Shown: positions 50,687 to 59,561 of the stretch, one piece after another
How the letters are laid out: each line of letters opens with the position of its first letter
Position numbering within the stretch: position 1 is the stretch's first letter
Source: Coprococcus_C hominis
GTDB lineage: Bacteria; Bacillota; Clostridia; Lachnospirales; Lachnospiraceae
Direction: 5' to 3' (one strand)
Length of the DNA stretch: 64,000 nt
Assembly (NCBI RefSeq): GCF_020687505.1
Contig: NZ_JAJEQT010000010.1
Notes under the pieces: model-generated
Seen by the model: only the letters and a program-made list of their open reading frames with translations
Databases searched by the model: none
What the model was told of the DNA's origin: nothing
Translations under genes and position numbers: made by a program

Positions 50687-53600
50687 TTAGCTTGCAGAAT
50701 AGTCCTGGATCATCTTATCGTAATCTGCGATTGGCATAGGTTTTGCAAACAGGAAGCCCTGACCGATTTCACAGTTGATGGAACTGAGCATTTCCAGCTG
50801 TTCGACAGTCTCGATGCCTTCGCTGACAACGCGGATATCGAGGGTGTGTGCCATCTCGATGATACTGCGCAGGATGCTGATTGCATTTTTGTCGTTTGTC
50901 GTTGACCGGGACAAGAAATCATGGTCAAGCTTGATGACATCGATCGGCAGATCCTTGAGCAGTGTAAGGGAAGAGTAGCCAGTTCCAAAATCGTCCATGT
51001 TGATGATGAAATCCATCGATTTCAGCTTGTTCAACACATCAATCATCTGTGAGTAATTCTCAGAGAAAATACTCTCGGTGATTTCGAATTCCAGATAATG
51101 ATGTGGAATGTAGTACTTCTCGACGATCTCCTGTACCTTCGACAGGAAGTCCGGATGCGCCAGCGTTACCCGTGACAGGTTCACGGAGAACGGAATGACG
51201 TAGATGTCGGAATCGAGATACCGGCGGATGGACTTACAAGCCTGCTCGAGCATGAAACAGTCAATCTGATAGATGAAACCGTTCTTCTCGAAGGATGGGA
51301 TAAAGGCTGCCGGTTCCAAAAATCCCTTGGAAGGAGATAACCAGCGCACCAGAAGTTCCCCACCGATCAGGCTCTTCGATGCAATATCGTACTTTGGCTG
51401 TACATATGCACAGAATTCGTTGTTCTCAAGGGCACCGTGGATGCTGTTCTCAAGCTGTGCATCGTTCAATACCTTCTTGTGGTACTCGTCATCATAGAAT
51501 GCATACGATACGCCGGTTGAAGCATCGATGGACTTGCCAGCCATCATTGCACGGTCGACTAAGCGGTTGATGCTGTAGCTGTGCATTGTTTCGTCGATAA
51601 TCAGAATTCCGGTCGTGAAGTCTACGACGAACCGATCCTGAATGGCAAGGCATGCATCATGCACCTCTGCCTTGATGTTGTTGAAGATGGACATAAACTG
51701 ATCTTCTGCCTTGTAGTGGATCAGCATGATGTAAGTATCGCTGATGACACGGGCAAATGTCTCACCTTCCTGCATATATTTGTTCAATACATCTGCGACT
51801 GCCTTGAGCGTCTGATCGCCCACATTATGACCATAGGTTTCGTTGATGTATTTGAAGTTCTTGATGTTAAAGTAGAACATAACATAATCGGTGTCCGGGT
51901 TGTCGTTTAAGATTGCCTGTGCATCGACCTTGAACTTCTCGAAGTTTCCATATCCGGTTACAATATCGCGGTAAGAAGCCTCGGCAATGCGCTTTTCGAT
52001 GTTGATGTTCTGCTCGAGTTCCTTGCGGAGCTGTTCTGCCTTTGTCTCCTTGTGTGCGGAGGTTGAAATCAAAAATGTATGGCTGCCGGAACTCCAGTTG
52101 ATCGTTGTCATATGGACGTCCAGCGGCTCGTCGAGCGTGCGATTGTGCTTGATGCAGCCAACAGTCGGATTACTGTCAGAGATCTTATGTACAGGACAAT
52201 CACGGCAAGGCCCGCTTTCCTGCTGCAGGCAGGCGTAGCATTTGCTGTTTAAAGCAAGTTTTGGGAAATATTCCCGCGCACATTCGTTGAAATACATGAC
52301 GTCGTAGGAATCCTTGTCGACAACGACCATCGGATTCTGTACGAGATCAAACGCCTTGATCGTGTCATCTCGCAACAATGACATCGAGCGGTTTGCCTGT
52401 TTTGTCTTGATCGCTTCTCCGAACAGGCGGAAGATCTGCTTAAATGCGGTCAATGTCTGCGCGTTCCATGTGACGTCTTTGTCCATGGAATAGAAGCTGA
52501 TAAAGCCAATCCGTTTGCCGTTTGTATTGATATCGCACTGCATGAGCTTGCGGATGCCTTCCGCATACGGGTTCATGCTTGCGGTGTTTGTCTTGATCAA
52601 AGATGTATCGGAGGAATAGGTAATGCCGTCCGTTCCCATCGCAGATAATTCCTCCAGAATCGCAGCAGGCGTATGCTGGCGGAGCGTCATATCGTTGTTG
52701 ATTCCCTTTTTGCACCATTGATGCGTACAGTCAACGAAGCTCTTGTTGTAGCTGTATTCCCAGATGCTGATCTTGTCGATGGCGTAGTGCTCGCCTACGA
52801 TTGCCATTGCCTGTTCGATCGCAGTGTAGGTGTTGGTGCTGGCAAACAGTGTAGAAAGCAGGGAATCCAGAAGAGCAGAGGTTCCTGTTTCTTTTGCTGT
52901 CGGCTCGGAACGATCATTTTCGTACTTCCCACGTTCCATATCATCGGCATAGAAGAAGTAGCCGTTTTTGCCGTTTAACTTCGCCTGATACAGGGCAGTA
53001 TCTGCATTTTCCAGCAGGACGTTATATGGAATCTGCTGGTTCGTTGCGGCGATACCGATACTGAGTGTGACCTTGCAATCGTGCTGGTACAGCTCACGCA
53101 GACGATCGGCGATCATAACGGCTTTTTCGCTTGCAAGCTGGGTATCTAACACATTGGATAAAAATACGCAGAATTCGTCGCCGCCGAGACGCCCGGCAAT
53201 GCCGTAATCGCCTTTGAATTCCTGCAGCGCCTTTGCAATGTCGACGATGACTTCGTCACCCTTCAAATGTCCAAATGTATCATTGATCTTCTTGAAATCA
53301 TCAATATCGACCAACATCAGAACCTGATAGCTGTTTCCGTTTAGTTCACGCAGGGATGCTTGAATTTTGCTCTCGGTTGTCGCCTTGTTGTAAAGTCCGG
53401 TCATCTGATCGGTCTCTGCACGGATCAGCAGCTTTTGCTGTTCCACCTTCTGGGCATGGATATTCCGGAGCAGACCAACGACACGAAGCGGCGTTCCCTC
53501 CTCGTCGTAGATGGTGGAGAATGTGGAGAAGTACCACTGGAAACCACCATTTTTCGTATTTAATTTGAACTCTGTCGAATGATATTCTGTGCCGGCTTTT

Positions 53601-54586
53601 GCCAGATAAAACAGCTCCTCGATCGCGGACTGTGTATCGTAAGAGACGAGTCCCATCTTGAGCATATTTTCGGTCGGGTTCTCAATCACAGATTCACCTT
53701 CAAAGATATGGTTGAACTTCTCGGCAAAGGTGATCGTATCGGTTGCAATATCATATTCGTAAGGAAGTTCCTCAGAGATATCAGAGATGATCAGATATTT
53801 CTGCTCTTCAAGCATTGCCTTTGTCTCTGCAATCTTCAGACTTGTAATATCTGACATAACGAGGTTTACAACCGGGAAGCCTTGTTCCTCGGAACCGGAG
53901 CGGGCGATGACTGCATTGACCCATTTGATATTGCCATCCGCACACTGGATACGGAAGTTCATGATCTTGGAATTCTCCTCGTTTTCCGTCAGGTCAGCGA
54001 GTGCGTCAATCACAAGCGCCAGATCCTCACTCAATACGAGCTGCAGTGTGCTCTTGCCGAACTTCTCCTTGTAATCATGCTCAGAGTAGCCGCACATATC
54101 ATAAAAGAAATTATTTGCCCATAAAAGAGAGAGATTGTTGTCGAGCAGATGCTTGCTCACGCCGCTCGGAACGGTATTTGCGAAAATCTCCAGATCGGTC
54201 TTGGCACGGACGGTCTCGTTCGCTGCATTTTCCAGATTCGTGATATCGGTAAAAACGCACTGTAATACGTCACGACCATCGTTCAAAGAAAATGCCTGTC
54301 CGTTGCAAAGCACCGTCAGAACCGTACCGCTCTTTGTCACGATCCGATGCTGGATACTGATCAGATTCGAGATACTTAACTGATAGTTCATGGAGGCGAT
54401 CACTTCTGTGAAGTCCTCCACATATAACAGATTATCCAGGGTACAGATCTTCTTGGACAATTCACGCGGAGAGTATCCGGTCATTGTACAAAGCCCCTGG
54501 TCAAAGTCTAAAATATTGTATGGTGCATCTGTCTCCAAGACAAATGTAGCCACGTCATTTCCATTTACAAAATTGCTTGATGCCAT
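50687..54586 (-). CDS. Multi-PAS, dual-GGDEF, EAL cyclic-di-GMP signalling protein
   Basis: 1299 residues, no membrane span. In order: three PAS-like domains (about 10-390, spaced by ITNLENA, ITSLKIAETKA and similar linkers), an intact GGDEF domain with RLGGDEFCVF near 463, a GAF-like domain (575-730), a PAS-like domain with a cysteine cluster (CYACLQQESGPCRDCPVH near 790), a second GGDEF-like domain whose signature reads ARVISDTY near 940, and an EAL domain (1045-1295) keeping ELLVRW, EITES, DDFGTGYSS, KLDHDF, EGIET and QGFLFAKP. It could therefore make and break c-di-GMP. SD GGTGGGG precedes the ATG. It is one of two c-di-GMP proteins in the window and stands alone. Confidence 0.92.
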   Translation of the reverse strand: MASSNFVNGNDVATFVLETDAPYNILDFDQGLCTMTGYSPRELSKKICTLDNLLYVEDFTEVIASMNYQLSISNLISIQHRIVTKSGTVLTVLCNGQAFSLNDGRDVLQCVFTDITNLENAANETVRAKTDLEIFANTVPSGVSKHLLDNNLSLLWANNFFYDMCGYSEHDYKEKFGKSTLQLVLSEDLALVIDALADLTENEENSKIMNFRIQCADGNIKWVNAVIARSGSEEQGFPVVNLVMSDITSLKIAETKAMLEEQKYLIISDISEELPYEYDIATDTITFAEKFNHIFEGESVIENPTENMLKMGLVSYDTQSAIEELFYLAKAGTEYHSTEFKLNTKNGGFQWYFSTFSTIYDEEGTPLRVVGLLRNIHAQKVEQQKLLIRAETDQMTGLYNKATTESKIQASLRELNGNSYQVLMLVDIDDFKKINDTFGHLKGDEVIVDIAKALQEFKGDYGIAGRLGGDEFCVFLSNVLDTQLASEKAVMIADRLRELYQHDCKVTLSIGIAATNQQIPYNVLLENADTALYQAKLNGKNGYFFYADDMERGKYENDRSEPTAKETGTSALLDSLLSTLFASTNTYTAIEQAMAIVGEHYAIDKISIWEYSYNKSFVDCTHQWCKKGINNDMTLRQHTPAAILEELSAMGTDGITYSSDTSLIKTNTASMNPYAEGIRKLMQCDINTNGKRIGFISFYSMDKDVTWNAQTLTAFKQIFRLFGEAIKTKQANRSMSLLRDDTIKAFDLVQNPMVVVDKDSYDVMYFNECAREYFPKLALNSKCYACLQQESGPCRDCPVHKISDSNPTVGCIKHNRTLDEPLDVHMTTINWSSGSHTFLISTSAHKETKAEQLRKELEQNINIEKRIAEASYRDIVTGYGNFEKFKVDAQAILNDNPDTDYVMFYFNIKNFKYINETYGHNVGDQTLKAVADVLNKYMQEGETFARVISDTYIMLIHYKAEDQFMSIFNNIKAEVHDACLAIQDRFVVDFTTGILIIDETMHSYSINRLVDRAMMAGKSIDASTGVSYAFYDDEYHKKVLNDAQLENSIHGALENNEFCAYVQPKYDIASKSLIGGELLVRWLSPSKGFLEPAAFIPSFEKNGFIYQIDCFMLEQACKSIRRYLDSDIYVIPFSVNLSRVTLAHPDFLSKVQEIVEKYYIPHHYLEFEITESIFSENYSQMIDVLNKLKSMDFIINMDDFGTGYSSLTLLKDLPIDVIKLDHDFLSRSTTNDKNAISILRSIIEMAHTLDIRVVSEGIETVEQLEMLSSINCEIGQGFLFAKPMPIADYDKMIQDYSAS

Positions 54587-54710
54587 TATCGCCCCACCAC
54601 CTCATGCTGTATAAAAAAACTACTATTATTATAGAGGAAAACAGCATATGACGCAAGGCAAAAATGACGCAGAATTCCAGCGATATTGGACGCATTTATA
54701 AAATGGTTTC

Positions 54711-54739
54711 TTTACTTTGCAGGGCGGAAATGGTAAAAT
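54711..54739 (+). promoter_or_regulatory. Promoter of the 217-residue membrane protein gene
   Basis: TTTACT at 54711-54716, 17 bases, TAAAAT at 54734-54739. Confidence 0.5.
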
Positions 54740-54794
54740 AAATAAGCTTATAGGTTTTTAAGATTTTACAGGAAAAAGATAGTAATCAATTATT

Positions 54795-55448
54795 ATGAAA
54801 AGAGAAGAATATAGAAAGTTTCAATGGCTGGCGAGTGTCTGCATTGCGGTGTTTATTTTGAGCTTTGCTGTGTGCCTGCTGGCGTTTAACCGAAGTGTGT
54901 ACCGGCTGTCTTCGACGGACTACCGTAACGGTGTGACCGTGGAGATCAGCAAGGCAGAGGCAGAGCTTTACTACGGACAGATTGCAGATTCGTATTGTCG
55001 TTTTTTTACAGGAAAATACAGGATTGCAGGATATGAATTATCGGACGAAAATGTGCATCAGCTGAACCGATTGAAAGGGTATTACCGGTTCGCATGGATT
55101 TTATCCCTTGCATCGCTGGTTGGGATGATATACAGTTTTCGCAGGCTTTGGCGCAGGCGGGAGACGATGCCGTGTTTTTATGGAAGTGCAGGCGGCGCGT
55201 GTCTGGTGGCGCTTTTGATGCTGCGGATCGTGACATCAAAAAGAGAGGTCTATGCAGGACTTCGGAATATGATATTCCGTGGCGATTATGGTTATTTTTC
55301 TTCCGGAGATGTGCTGTGTAAGATTCTGCCGGAAACCTTTGCAAGGAATCTGGCGTTGCTATATCTTGGCATAGTTGCAGCGGAGATTTTTGTGTTTGTG
55401 ATGATTCGTGTGTGTGTCCGTCTGGCGGGGCGGCCACACCGGTTTTAG
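54795..55448 (+). CDS. Four-span membrane protein of unknown function
   Basis: 217 residues with spans near 13-33 (VCIAVFILSFAVCLLAF), 98-115, 130-148 and 183-205. The external loop after the first span has an acidic and tyrosine-rich stretch. I do not recognise a family. The ATG at 54795 has no clear SD, unlike nearly all other genes here, so translation may be weak or the start may differ. glgB follows after 37 bases. Confidence 0.6.
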   Translation: MKREEYRKFQWLASVCIAVFILSFAVCLLAFNRSVYRLSSTDYRNGVTVEISKAEAELYYGQIADSYCRFFTGKYRIAGYELSDENVHQLNRLKGYYRFAWILSLASLVGMIYSFRRLWRRRETMPCFYGSAGGACLVALLMLRIVTSKREVYAGLRNMIFRGDYGYFSSGDVLCKILPETFARNLALLYLGIVAAEIFVFVMIRVCVRLAGRPHRF

Positions 55449-55485
55449 ATTTAGAGAAGGATATTTTTAAGGAGGGTTACAAAAT

Positions 55486-57789
55486 ATGAACAAACGACTG
55501 GAAGATTGGGTAAACTGGATTTTGTACGATGAATTGAAAAATGGGGTTATCAATGCACCGAAGCATCTGCTTGGAAACCATGTTTATGGCGATGGACAGG
55601 TGATCACCGTATATCGTCCATATGCAGAGAAAGTCTGCGTCGTATCTCCGACAGGCAAAAACCGTGAGGAGATGGAGTGCCTGGCAGAGGGCTTCTATGG
55701 ATTTTACAGTGCAAAGAAGAAATATAAGGGAACAAAATACCGCATCGAGACAACCTATCAGGATGGTACAACGGTTGTGACTGCCGATGCATACGCGTTT
55801 GACTCACAGATCACAGAGTTTGACACATATCTTTTTGCAGAGGGCAAGCACTATGATGTCTACGAAAAGTTTGGTGCGCATCCGATGACGATCGATGGTG
55901 TGAAGGGAACATACTTCGCAGTATGGGCACCGCATGCGAGACGTGTCAGTGTCGTAGGTGATTTTAACATGTGGGATGGCGCACTCAACCCGATGCAGAT
56001 GATGCAGACCTCCGGTATCTATGAGCTGTTTATCCCGGATGTAGCTCCGGGGGCTGTCTACAAATATCAGATTCTGACAAGAGACGGTGAAATCTTATAC
56101 AAGGCAGATCCATATGGAAACCAGTGTCAGGTAAGACCGGACAATGCGAATGTCGTTGCGGATCTGACCGGATATAAGTGGAAGGATACGGACTGGATCG
56201 AGAACCGGAAGCAGCAGACGCGTGAGACCGAGCTGAAAAAGCCGATGGCAATTTATGAGTGCCACCTCGGTTCGTGGAAGAAGAAAATTGAGGATTCAGA
56301 TTTTGGATTCTATACCTACCGTGAGCTTGCAAAGATGCTCTGCGATTATGTAAAGAAGATGGGATACACCCATGTCGAGCTGATGGGTATTGCAGAGTAT
56401 CCATTTGATGGATCATGGGGTTATCAGGTAACGAATTATTATGCACCGACCAGCCGTTACGGCTCGCCGGAGGATTTCATGTATTTTGTAGATCACATGC
56501 ATGCAAATGGCATCGGCGTGATCTTAGACTGGGTACCGGCACATTTCCCGAGAGATGCGCATGGACTTGGAAGATTCGATGGCATGCCGCTTTATGAGCA
56601 TCCGGATCCAAGACGCGGCGAGCATCCGGACTGGGGAACCTATATCTTTGATTTTGGAAGAAATGAGGTCTCTAACTTCTTAACAGCCAATGCGTTGTTC
56701 TGGGTGGAGAAGTTCCATGTGGATGCATTGCGTGTGGATGCGGTCGCTTCTATGTTGTATCTGGATTACGGAAAGCAGGATGGACAGTGGCTGCCGAATA
56801 AAGATGGCGGAAATGAGAATTACGATGCAATCGAACTGCTCCGCAAGATCAATACGGTTATGGAAGAGCGCAATCCTGGCGCGTTCCTGATCGCAGAAGA
56901 GTCTACGGCATGGGCAGGTGTTACAGCACCGGCGAGCATGAAGGGACTTGGATTCCTGTACAAGTGGAATATGGGATGGATGAATGACTTCTTAGAGTAT
57001 ATGAAGATGGATCCGTATTTCCGTTCATTTAATCACAACCGACTGACATTCAGCCTGTCATATACATATGCAGAGAATTATGTGCTTGTGATTTCACACG
57101 ATGAGGTCGTACATCTCAAGTGCTCCATGCTCAACAAGATGCCGGGTGTAGAAATGGATAAGTTCGCAAACCTGCGTACGGCTTATGGATTTATGTATGG
57201 ACATCCGGGCAAGAAGCTTTTGTTCATGGGACAGGAGTTCGGACAGCTTCGTGAGTGGAGTGAGGCAAGAAGTCTTGACTGGTTCTTATTAGATCAGCCT
57301 CTGCATAAGAAGATGCAGAAATGGGTGGCAGATCTGAACCATATGTATACAACCTATGACGCATGCTACTACAATGACAACAATCAGATGGGATTCGAAT
57401 GGACCAAGGTCGATGATGCAAATACAAGTATTATCGCGTTTGTGCGTCGTGGAAAGACGGTGAAGGATCAGTTGTTGTTCGTATGCAATTTCGTTCCGGT
57501 AGAGCGTAAGGATTACTGGATTGGAGTGCCTTGCCTGACCGAGTATGAGGAGATCATCAATTCGGATGCGAAGATCTACGGCGGTTCCGGTACGAAAAAC
57601 GGTAAGGTAAAGGCATTTGAAGAAAAGTGTGATCGTATGCCGTATGCGATCAGCATTGATATCGCACCGCTTTCCATGATGGTATTCAGATACGATTATG
57701 TAGACAAGAAGCCAGCCATAGCAAAGAAAGCGGCTGTGGCAAGGACTTCCACAGAAAATAAGTCAGTAGAAAAAAAGACGACGAAATAA
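55486..57789 (+). CDS. glgB: 1,4-alpha-glucan branching enzyme
   Basis: 767-residue GH13 enzyme that cuts alpha-1,4 glucan and re-joins it through alpha-1,6 bonds. An N-terminal CBM48 region (about 130-235) has GTYFAVWAPHARRVSVVGDFN. The catalytic barrel has GYTHVELMG, DWVPAHFPRD, the nucleophile in DALRVDAVASMLYLDY near 410, the acid in LIAEESTAWAG near 465, and VISHDEVVH near 530. The C-terminal beta domain is followed by a Lys/Ala/Thr-rich tail. SD AAGGAGGG. No other glg genes are adjacent. Confidence 0.96.
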   Translation: MNKRLEDWVNWILYDELKNGVINAPKHLLGNHVYGDGQVITVYRPYAEKVCVVSPTGKNREEMECLAEGFYGFYSAKKKYKGTKYRIETTYQDGTTVVTADAYAFDSQITEFDTYLFAEGKHYDVYEKFGAHPMTIDGVKGTYFAVWAPHARRVSVVGDFNMWDGALNPMQMMQTSGIYELFIPDVAPGAVYKYQILTRDGEILYKADPYGNQCQVRPDNANVVADLTGYKWKDTDWIENRKQQTRETELKKPMAIYECHLGSWKKKIEDSDFGFYTYRELAKMLCDYVKKMGYTHVELMGIAEYPFDGSWGYQVTNYYAPTSRYGSPEDFMYFVDHMHANGIGVILDWVPAHFPRDAHGLGRFDGMPLYEHPDPRRGEHPDWGTYIFDFGRNEVSNFLTANALFWVEKFHVDALRVDAVASMLYLDYGKQDGQWLPNKDGGNENYDAIELLRKINTVMEERNPGAFLIAEESTAWAGVTAPASMKGLGFLYKWNMGWMNDFLEYMKMDPYFRSFNHNRLTFSLSYTYAENYVLVISHDEVVHLKCSMLNKMPGVEMDKFANLRTAYGFMYGHPGKKLLFMGQEFGQLREWSEARSLDWFLLDQPLHKKMQKWVADLNHMYTTYDACYYNDNNQMGFEWTKVDDANTSIIAFVRRGKTVKDQLLFVCNFVPVERKDYWIGVPCLTEYEEIINSDAKIYGGSGTKNGKVKAFEEKCDRMPYAISIDIAPLSMMVFRYDYVDKKPAIAKKAAVARTSTENKSVEKKTTK

Positions 57790-57801
57790 TGGCAGAAAGA
57801 T

Positions 57802-58515
57802 ATGAGTAAGAAAAAAGCAGATAAGAAAAAAGGCGGATTTGTGCGGGCAATCAGGAATATATTTGTGTTCCTGATTGCGTGTGCGCTGCTGATCCTTCTT
57901 GGGTTGACAGGAATCTATATCTATGTTAAACATGATGTGAATCCCCGTCTGCTGAAAGAGGAGGACGCAACTGCACTTTCGGATGTGGATTGTATTATCA
58001 TTCTAGGGGCATCTGTAAAGAATGGAGATACACCGAGTCCGATGTTGCGGGATCGATTGGATGAGGGGATTGCACTTTACAAGGCAGGCTGTGCACCGAA
58101 GATACTGATGAGTGGTGACCACGGCAGCGAATATTATAACGAAGTCAGTGTCATGAAGAACTATGCGATCAAGCAGGGCGTTCCGTCGGAGGATATTTTC
58201 CTGGATCATGCGGGATTTTCTACTTATGAGAGTATGTACCGTGCCAGAGCAATCTTTGGCGCGGAAAAAGTTGTGATCGTCACGCAGAAATATCATTTGA
58301 CACGTGCGGTCTACAATGCCAAGAATCTCGGTATGGATGCATATGGAGTGGCGGCAGCACCGATTAACTACGGTGGACAGACCATCCGGAATATCCGCGA
58401 GTATCTGGCAATCAGCAAGGACTTTGTTATGACATTTATCAAACCGGAGCCGACTGTACTTGGTAACCCGATTTCCTTAGATGGAAGCGGGGATGTTACC
58501 AACGGCGCAGACTAA
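57802..58515 (+). CDS. SanA/YdcF-like (DUF218) membrane protein
   Basis: 237 residues. A basic Lys-rich start is followed by one span (about 18-38), then the DUF218 domain with CIIILGASVKNGDTPSPML, RDRLDEGIALYKAG, KILMSGDHGSEYYNEV and FLDHAGFSTYESMYRA. SanA of E. coli affects envelope permeability to vancomycin at high temperature; the biochemical role of the domain is not settled. The SD is weak (GCAGAAAG). It follows glgB by 12 bases and may share its message. Confidence 0.85.
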   Translation: MSKKKADKKKGGFVRAIRNIFVFLIACALLILLGLTGIYIYVKHDVNPRLLKEEDATALSDVDCIIILGASVKNGDTPSPMLRDRLDEGIALYKAGCAPKILMSGDHGSEYYNEVSVMKNYAIKQGVPSEDIFLDHAGFSTYESMYRARAIFGAEKVVIVTQKYHLTRAVYNAKNLGMDAYGVAAAPINYGGQTIRNIREYLAISKDFVMTFIKPEPTVLGNPISLDGSGDVTNGAD

Positions 58516-58570
58516 CTCGGCTCACAAGGTAACCTGAGCGAAGACGGATTGAAAAATGAATAGGTGGATT

Positions 58571-58785
58571 ACAATTTGGCAATGAATAAATGAGTATATT
58601 ACGTCACAGGCATTTACTGATTCGTAAGCAGACCATTGGAACACGCCAGCACTTAACGAGCTGCACCGAAAGTATGAAGGTGCAGGGAGTTTAGTGTCTG
58701 CTGCGTGTGGAAGTGAGCGAGAGCGTGTCTGCGTAGAATCATGTAATGTCTGTGACGTATAAAATTGTTGGTATTGCCAAATTGT
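58571..58785 (+). repeat. Structured repeat element, copy 2, upstream of purO
   Basis: Same core as 31639-31849 but with unrelated arms. Outer arms 58571-58583 with 58773-58785 (13 bases, exact); inner arms 58600-58623 with 58736-58759 (a few mismatches). Core helices: GCAGAC 58628-58633 with GTCTGC 58727-58732; CACGC 58642-58646 with GCGTG 58703-58707; CTGCACC 58661-58667 with GGTGCAG 58679-58685. The conserved segment GAGCGAGAGCGTGTCTGCG is identical in both copies. It fills most of the 305-base gap between the sanA-like gene and the purO-type gene. Confidence 0.75.
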
Positions 58786-58820
58786 TATTAGATAAACATT
58801 CAAGAGGAGGAGCGAAGAGC

Positions 58821-59540
58821 GTGAAGATGATTTCATTGGAAGAAGAATTGAAGGGTAACGCGTACCCGGGCAGAGGTATCGTGATTGGAAAGTCACAGGG
58901 TGGCAAGAAAGCGGTAACTGCATATTTCATTATGGGACGCAGCGTGAATTCACGGAACCGTGTATTTACAGAGACAGAGGATGGCATAAGAACAGAGGCA
59001 GCAGATCCTTCCAAGCTGACTGATCCACATCTGATCATCTATGCACCAGTGCGTGTATTAGGCAACAAGACGATTGTGACAAATGGAGATCAGACCGATA
59101 CGATTTACGAGCTGATGGATAAGCAGCAGACATTTGAGCAGTCTTTACGCACGCGAGAATATGAGGATGATGCACCAAATTATACACCACGTATTTCCGG
59201 TATCATGCATGTGGAGAATGGTTCGTATAATTATGCAATGTCCATCTTAAAATCCGCAGACGGAAATCCGGATTGCTGTGAGAGATTTACATTCTCTTAT
59301 ACAAATCCACTTCCGGGAACCGGACATTTCATTCACACCTATATGGGTGATGGCAATCCACTTCCAAGCTTTGAGGGTGAGCCGAAGCTGGTTGCAATCC
59401 CGGATGATATGGATGCATTTACCGATATGCTGTGGAACTCTTTGAATGAGGATAACAAGGTATCTTTGTTTGTTCGCTATATCGATATCGAGACAGGTAA
59501 GGCAACATCAAAGATTATCAATAAATACGACAGAGTCTAA
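58821..59540 (+). CDS. purO: IMP cyclohydrolase, PurO-like
   Basis: Last step of IMP synthesis, closing FAICAR to IMP. About 239 residues of the stand-alone cyclohydrolase family first known from Archaea: LEEELKGNAYPGRGIVIGKS, AYFIMGRSVNSRNR, and the region YTPRISGIMHVENGSYNYAMS. The start at GTG 58821 lies ten bases after AGGAGG; ATG 58827 is possible but sits 16 bases away. It is followed after 21 bases by the stand-alone AICAR transformylase, so together they replace bifunctional PurH. The structured repeat lies directly upstream. Confidence 0.88.
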   Translation: MKMISLEEELKGNAYPGRGIVIGKSQGGKKAVTAYFIMGRSVNSRNRVFTETEDGIRTEAADPSKLTDPHLIIYAPVRVLGNKTIVTNGDQTDTIYELMDKQQTFEQSLRTREYEDDAPNYTPRISGIMHVENGSYNYAMSILKSADGNPDCCERFTFSYTNPLPGTGHFIHTYMGDGNPLPSFEGEPKLVAIPDDMDAFTDMLWNSLNEDNKVSLFVRYIDIETGKATSKIINKYDRV

Positions 59541-59561
59541 GAAAGCGGAGGATGAAAAATC

